Source: Candidatus Dojkabacteria bacterium CG_4_10_14_0_2_um_filter_Dojkabacteria_WS6_41_15
GTDB taxonomy: Bacteria; Patescibacteriota; Dojkabacteria; GCA-002793355
Direction: 5' to 3'
DNA: 8,564 bases
Assembly (NCBI GenBank): GCA_002793355.1
Contig: PFQB01000079.1
Location: forward strand, 1 to 8,564
The notes under the pieces were generated by a model. The model ran no database searches. It saw only the letters and a program-made list of their open reading frames with translations, and had not been told where the DNA came from. This document shows, piece after piece, positions 6,069 to 8,564 of the stretch (the first letter of the stretch is position 1; every line of letters starts with the position of its first letter). Made by a program: the position numbers and the translations under genes.

Positions 6069-7127
6069 ATGACTAACATTCAAACAGAAATAATCAGAAT
6101 ACTAATACAATATTCAGACCTACAGTCTTCACAGATACACAAGCATTTAACGGAAAGTGGAATATCATTGTCCCTAATAACTGCGAAAAGAGAAGTTAAG
6201 GCATTATTACAAGCAGAATTCATAGAAAAAAGAGGGAGTGGGCGATATGTAAAGTACTCAATTAGCATAAAGGGAAAAGTATTTGCAACTATTGATTCCC
6301 AAAAATATACTTCAATAGATCCTGATTTGCGGTACGGACAGTCGAAATATAATTTTGAATTATTTGAGGGCTTTCCAACAGTAGTTATTACCGAACAAGA
6401 ATTAGCGAAATTGGAAGAGGCTACAAACAATTTTTATGTAAAGAGTAAGAATATCTCTCCAATTATAGAAAAAAAGGAACTTGAAAGACTCGTCATAGAG
6501 TTGTCCTGGAAATCGTCAAAGATTGAAGGTAACACATACACATTACTAGATACAGAGAGGTTAATACTGGAGAATGTTGAGGCAAACGGGCATACAAAAG
6601 ATGAAACTCAAATGATTTTGAATCATAAGAAAGCATTTGATTACATCTGGGAACACAGAAAAGCTTTTAAAAGTGTCTCAAAAGCCGTTGTAGAAACGGT
6701 GCATAGCTTATTAACTGACAATCTGGAAATAAGAAAAGGGTATAGAAAGACAGGTGTTGGAGTTAATGGCTCGATATATAAGCCTTTAGACAACACATAC
6801 CAGATAGAAGATGCAATGGATAGTCTCTTTGGCTTGATCGGCAAAGCTAATAATCCTTATGATAAAGCCTTAATGGCATTGGCTGGAATTAGCTATATCC
6901 AACCGTTTGAAGATGGAAATAAAAGGACTTCGAGATTGGTCGCAAATTCTATATTGATCGGACACGATTTAGCCCCACTCTCATATAGGGGTGTTGATAT
7001 TGATCATTACAGATCAGCAATGTTAACCTTTTACGAGTTAAATTCGCTTATGCCTTTAAAGGGAATATTTATTAATCAGTACATTGAATCTGCAAATAAC
7101 TATTTATTGAATATGCATCGTGTATAA
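6069..7127 (+). CDS. Winged-helix Fic-domain protein with Gln in place of the catalytic His
   Basis: A 352-residue protein. Residues ~5-75 form a winged-helix DNA-binding domain (helices around 6-50, then a wing rich in basic residues, EKRGSGRYVKYS). The Fic part spans ~105-340. S149-x-x-x-E153-G154 matches the class II inhibitory motif (S/T)xxxE(G/N) that blocks productive ATP binding. The flap is near GVNGSIYKP (231-239). The core motif at 278-289 reads QPFEDGNKRTSR. Against canonical HxFx(D/E)GNGRxxR, the catalytic base His is Gln278, and Gly is Lys285 as in the phosphorylating Doc toxin. The Asp, Asn and both Arg remain. Fic enzymes usually transfer AMP from ATP to a protein hydroxyl; the His loss suggests altered or absent transfer, with nucleotide binding retained. 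Many Fic proteins of this type carry the winged helix after the Fic domain; here it comes first. No antitoxin gene is adjacent. Confidence 0.9.
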   Translation: MTNIQTEIIRILIQYSDLQSSQIHKHLTESGISLSLITAKREVKALLQAEFIEKRGSGRYVKYSISIKGKVFATIDSQKYTSIDPDLRYGQSKYNFELFEGFPTVVITEQELAKLEEATNNFYVKSKNISPIIEKKELERLVIELSWKSSKIEGNTYTLLDTERLILENVEANGHTKDETQMILNHKKAFDYIWEHRKAFKSVSKAVVETVHSLLTDNLEIRKGYRKTGVGVNGSIYKPLDNTYQIEDAMDSLFGLIGKANNPYDKALMALAGISYIQPFEDGNKRTSRLVANSILIGHDLAPLSYRGVDIDHYRSAMLTFYELNSLMPLKGIFINQYIESANNYLLNMHRV

Positions 7128-7156
7128 ATAATACTTAGGGTCGATGGTGGAGTTCA

Positions 7157-7252
7157 ATGCTGGAAAAAGTGCGAATTGGCGACTTTGCGGGGAATCTGCT
7201 AGGGTTAGGAGACATAGTTTTGTACTCAGCTGGTACTGGTCATTTTAACTAA
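7157..7252 (+). CDS. Possible small protein of 31 residues
   Basis: ATG at 7157 opens 31 codons ending at TAA 7250-7252. It follows GGTGGAG (7146-7152) with a 4-base gap, the best Shine-Dalgarno-like sequence in the window. The peptide includes KVRIGDFAGNLLGLGD and then LYSAGTGHFN, which has protein-like composition and reads like the N-terminal piece of a folded domain. It lies 29 bases after the Fic-like gene and ends 25 bases before the next start. It could be a real small gene, the remnant of a longer one, or a chance frame. I do not recognise it. Confidence 0.35.
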   Translation: MLEKVRIGDFAGNLLGLGDIVLYSAGTGHFN

Positions 7253-7264
7253 CCAAAAACAATG

Positions 7265-7270
7265 TATAAT
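7265..7270 (+). promoter_or_regulatory. -10 box of a leaderless promoter
   Basis: TATAAT preceded by TG, with exactly 7 bases between it and the ATG at 7278, the same spacing as at 5143-5156. The start of transcription should fall on or next to the start codon. No Shine-Dalgarno sequence is present in the bases before the ATG (TGATTTT). A -35 at the normal distance is not evident. Confidence 0.65.
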
Positions 7271-7277
7271 TGATTTT

Positions 7278-8138
7278 ATGGGAAGCGGAAATTTTGTTAA
7301 TCAAAGAACGGATGATATTCAGCATTTCTTCGACCATTTAGATCAAGCATTTGAAACGGGTGGGTATATAGAGCGAACGGTTGGAATCGTAACATTAATC
7401 GGTGAGTTACATGCATATTCACCAAGTCTTGCACTAGGAGAGACAAGTGGTTGGGCACACGTAAGAGTATTAGCCGAACAGTCAAACGGTTGTATCGTGG
7501 AGAAAGAAGCTCATCCCGGAGATTTGTGGAATACTGTGATTGGGTATGACCAGTCATTTCATACCTTGGCTGAGACAGCGGGTAGGCAGAAACAGAGGTT
7601 TCAAACGCTCGAACCTGCCGAGGGATACACCTTGGAAGATAAGAGAATTGCGTATGAGAAGGCCGACTTTCCATTAGATATCAGAACCGTCGCTGCAATG
7701 GAAGTGGCTATGGCCTTGCGGTTAATCAACTCAGACTTTCTTCTAGAATATATAATCATAAATATTAACGAGCAAACGGGCAACAACTTTTCGAAAGCAG
7801 ACTTAATGGCTATAACCATGTTGGCGAAAGAGATAGTAGAGCATCATCGACAGGATTTGGAATTTTTAGATGCATCCTTGAGAGAGAATATTATGCAGGA
7901 TCGACTTACGGCAAGCATTTCAAAAGATGACAAAGTATTAGTCGTTGTAGGCGCAATGCACACACAGGGAATCGAGAACTCTCTAAAGAACCCAAGGTAT
8001 CGAACGCCTCTAGATTCCTCCAAGAGCAGAGAACTTGGGAGAATGTTGATTGATTTCTCGGAAAGCACTTCAGAGGAATTTCTTGAAGAGAAGTATGGGC
8101 TGGCGGTGAAAGAGGATAACCAACCGCTTGTTGAGTAA
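7278..8138 (+). CDS. TraB/TIKI/EreA-ChaN-like protein
   Basis: A 286-residue protein without signal peptide or membrane segments. Near the N-terminus, TLIGELHAY (residues 39-47) carries a G-E-x-H motif, followed by CIVEKE (72-77). Near the C-terminus, VLVVVGAMHTQGIENSL (220-236) carries a G-x-x-H motif followed by G-I. These two His motifs, the intervening Glu and the helical middle part (AAMEVAMALRLIN, 139-151) fit the superfamily that includes TraB/PrgY, animal TIKI, erythromycin esterase and ChaN. In TIKI and related members the conserved His and Glu residues form a metal or catalytic site. PrgY-type proteins normally add C-terminal membrane helices; here the tail is charged and soluble, so this would be a cytoplasmic form. 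The substrate cannot be told. The start is fixed by the TATAAT at 7265. The family call rests on motif reading only. Confidence 0.6.
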   Translation: MGSGNFVNQRTDDIQHFFDHLDQAFETGGYIERTVGIVTLIGELHAYSPSLALGETSGWAHVRVLAEQSNGCIVEKEAHPGDLWNTVIGYDQSFHTLAETAGRQKQRFQTLEPAEGYTLEDKRIAYEKADFPLDIRTVAAMEVAMALRLINSDFLLEYIIININEQTGNNFSKADLMAITMLAKEIVEHHRQDLEFLDASLRENIMQDRLTASISKDDKVLVVVGAMHTQGIENSLKNPRYRTPLDSSKSRELGRMLIDFSESTSEEFLEEKYGLAVKEDNQPLVE

Positions 8139-8143
8139 TTGTT

Positions 8144-8161
8144 TGATTGCATATTGCATCA
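8144..8161. terminator. Short hairpin after the TraB-like gene (weak)
   Basis: TGAT-T-GCA, a TAT loop and TGC-ATCA form a seven-pair stem with one bulged T, starting 6 bases after the coding region ends. The stretch also holds a tandem ATTGCAT repeat. There is no T-run after it on either strand, so termination is uncertain. Confidence 0.2.
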
Positions 8162-8199
8162 AGGCGGATATTACAGATATGAGCTTGCTGTGGGGGTAT

Positions 8200-8394
8200 C
8201 TAGTCTGCGAACGCGTTTAAAATCTCCTTCTGGTACCCACACCACTCGCACCCCTCCGTATACTCTGGTACTGTGTCACTTTCTAAACATTTCTTAATCT
8301 TCACCAACGTGCCGTCAATCCATTTGACGCTGCCGGTGTAGGGAATGACCTTAATGGTGAACTCCAGCTTGCCGTCGAACGCCTGCAGATTAAG
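8200..8394 (-). pseudogene. 3' remnant of a PD-(D/E)XK nuclease gene
   Basis: The minus strand from 8394 to the TAG at 8202-8200 encodes 64 residues with no ATG and an in-frame TGA immediately upstream (8397-8395). The peptide includes AFDGKLEFTIKVIPYTG, then KWIDGTLVKIKKCLESD, then CEWCGY near the end. That arrangement (a beta-strand pair, W-x-x-x-T helix, C-x-x-C-x-Y) matches the C-terminal end of a Cas4/RecB-type PD-(D/E)XK protein that I recall as widespread in Patescibacteria. The catalytic part is absent. The fragment is visibly more GC-rich than its surroundings. It was probably cut by the rearrangement that brought in the neighbouring MazG-like fragment. The name rests on remembered similarity, not on a search. 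Confidence 0.65.
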
Positions 8395-8556
8395 TCAGAG
8401 ATTGCTGATGTCTATGTTTTTTTGCTATACCTCTGCGATAGTATGATTGTTGGTTTCAAGGAAGATGTGGATCAAAGGATAATTGCTGATAAGCGGAGGG
8501 GAGAATTCCTGCAAGTTAGGACCGGGACTTCTAATCCGCAGGTATATATGCTATGA
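8389..8556 (+). pseudogene. 3' remnant of a MazG-like nucleotide pyrophosphohydrolase gene
   Basis: From 8389 to the TGA at 8554-8556 the plus strand encodes IKSEIADVYVFLLYLCD and then FKEDVDQRIIADKRRGEF. The E-x-x-D (EIAD, from 8398), the hydrophobic helix after it and the closing D-K-R-R-G segment match the C-terminal half of MazG/dCTPase-type all-alpha pyrophosphohydrolases, where the Glu and Asp bind magnesium. The N-terminal E-E-x-x-E half is missing, and the frame upstream runs into the antisense of the nuclease fragment without a start codon. The first in-frame ATG is at 8443, past the metal-binding motif. It is therefore read as a broken gene. Confidence 0.5.
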
Positions 8557-8557
8557 T
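8549..8557 (+). promoter_or_regulatory. Possible extended -10 promoter for a gene beyond the window
   Basis: TG-C-TATGAT is an extended -10 with five of six consensus bases. It overlaps the stop codon of the MazG-like fragment and lies 7 bases from the window edge. No -35 is seen, as is common for extended -10 promoters. A gene should begin shortly after 8564 if it is real. Confidence 0.35.
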
Positions 8558-8564
8558 ATAAGTA

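Noticed and set aside
7107..7134. Possible promoter TTGAAT, 16 bases, TAATAC for the 31-codon frame
   Set aside because: The -10 matches only three of six consensus bases, and the nearby TATAAA overlaps the stop codon of the fic-like gene without a -35. Too weak to list.
8287..8556. A single continuous plus-strand gene across the whole open frame at the right end
   Set aside because: Its first third is antisense to the better-supported nuclease fragment, and there is no start codon before the MazG-like motif.

Overview
The window looks like a piece of a Candidate Phyla Radiation (Patescibacteria) genome. It is AT-rich and uses the standard code: there is no in-frame TGA across roughly 1,690 codons of the first gene. 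Shine-Dalgarno sequences are weak or absent, and two genes have a TATAAT box so close to the ATG that their mRNAs should be leaderless. A PD-(D/E)XK nuclease remnant at the right end resembles, from memory, a family common in these bacteria. The assignment to this group is inference; nothing here fixes the class.

Left part (2-5062): the 3' portion of one giant surface-protein gene, cut by the window edge. In order it encodes SBBP-like beta-propeller repeats, a tandem Ig-like pair, another Ig-like domain, a large central block, more Ig-like domains, a small carboxypeptidase-regulatory-like domain, and a C-terminal membrane anchor with an Arg-rich tail. The central block appears to be a set of domains inserted one within another: a six-bladed Kelch propeller lies inside an 'FPFYG' module, which lies inside a second 'FPFYG' module, which seems to split an Ig-like domain. 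This is the most interesting structure in the window.

Middle (5063-7127): a small membrane-anchored extracytoplasmic protein of unknown function with its own leaderless promoter, then a structured spacer, then a gene for a Fic-domain protein with an N-terminal winged helix. The Fic protein keeps the class II inhibitory motif but has Gln in place of the catalytic His. Its promoter has good -35 and extended -10 boxes, and a 10-bp direct repeat lies around the -35, a plausible operator.

Right part (7128-8564): a possible 31-codon ORF, a leaderless gene for a soluble protein resembling the TraB/TIKI/EreA-ChaN group, and a decayed stretch holding the 3' end of a PD-(D/E)XK nuclease gene (minus strand) joined at CTGCAG to the 3' end of a MazG-like pyrophosphohydrolase gene (plus strand). 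A possible extended -10 promoter at the right edge points to a gene beyond the window.

The genes do not form one operon. Three have separate promoters and their functions look unrelated, as expected for an accessory region with rearrangement at its right end.
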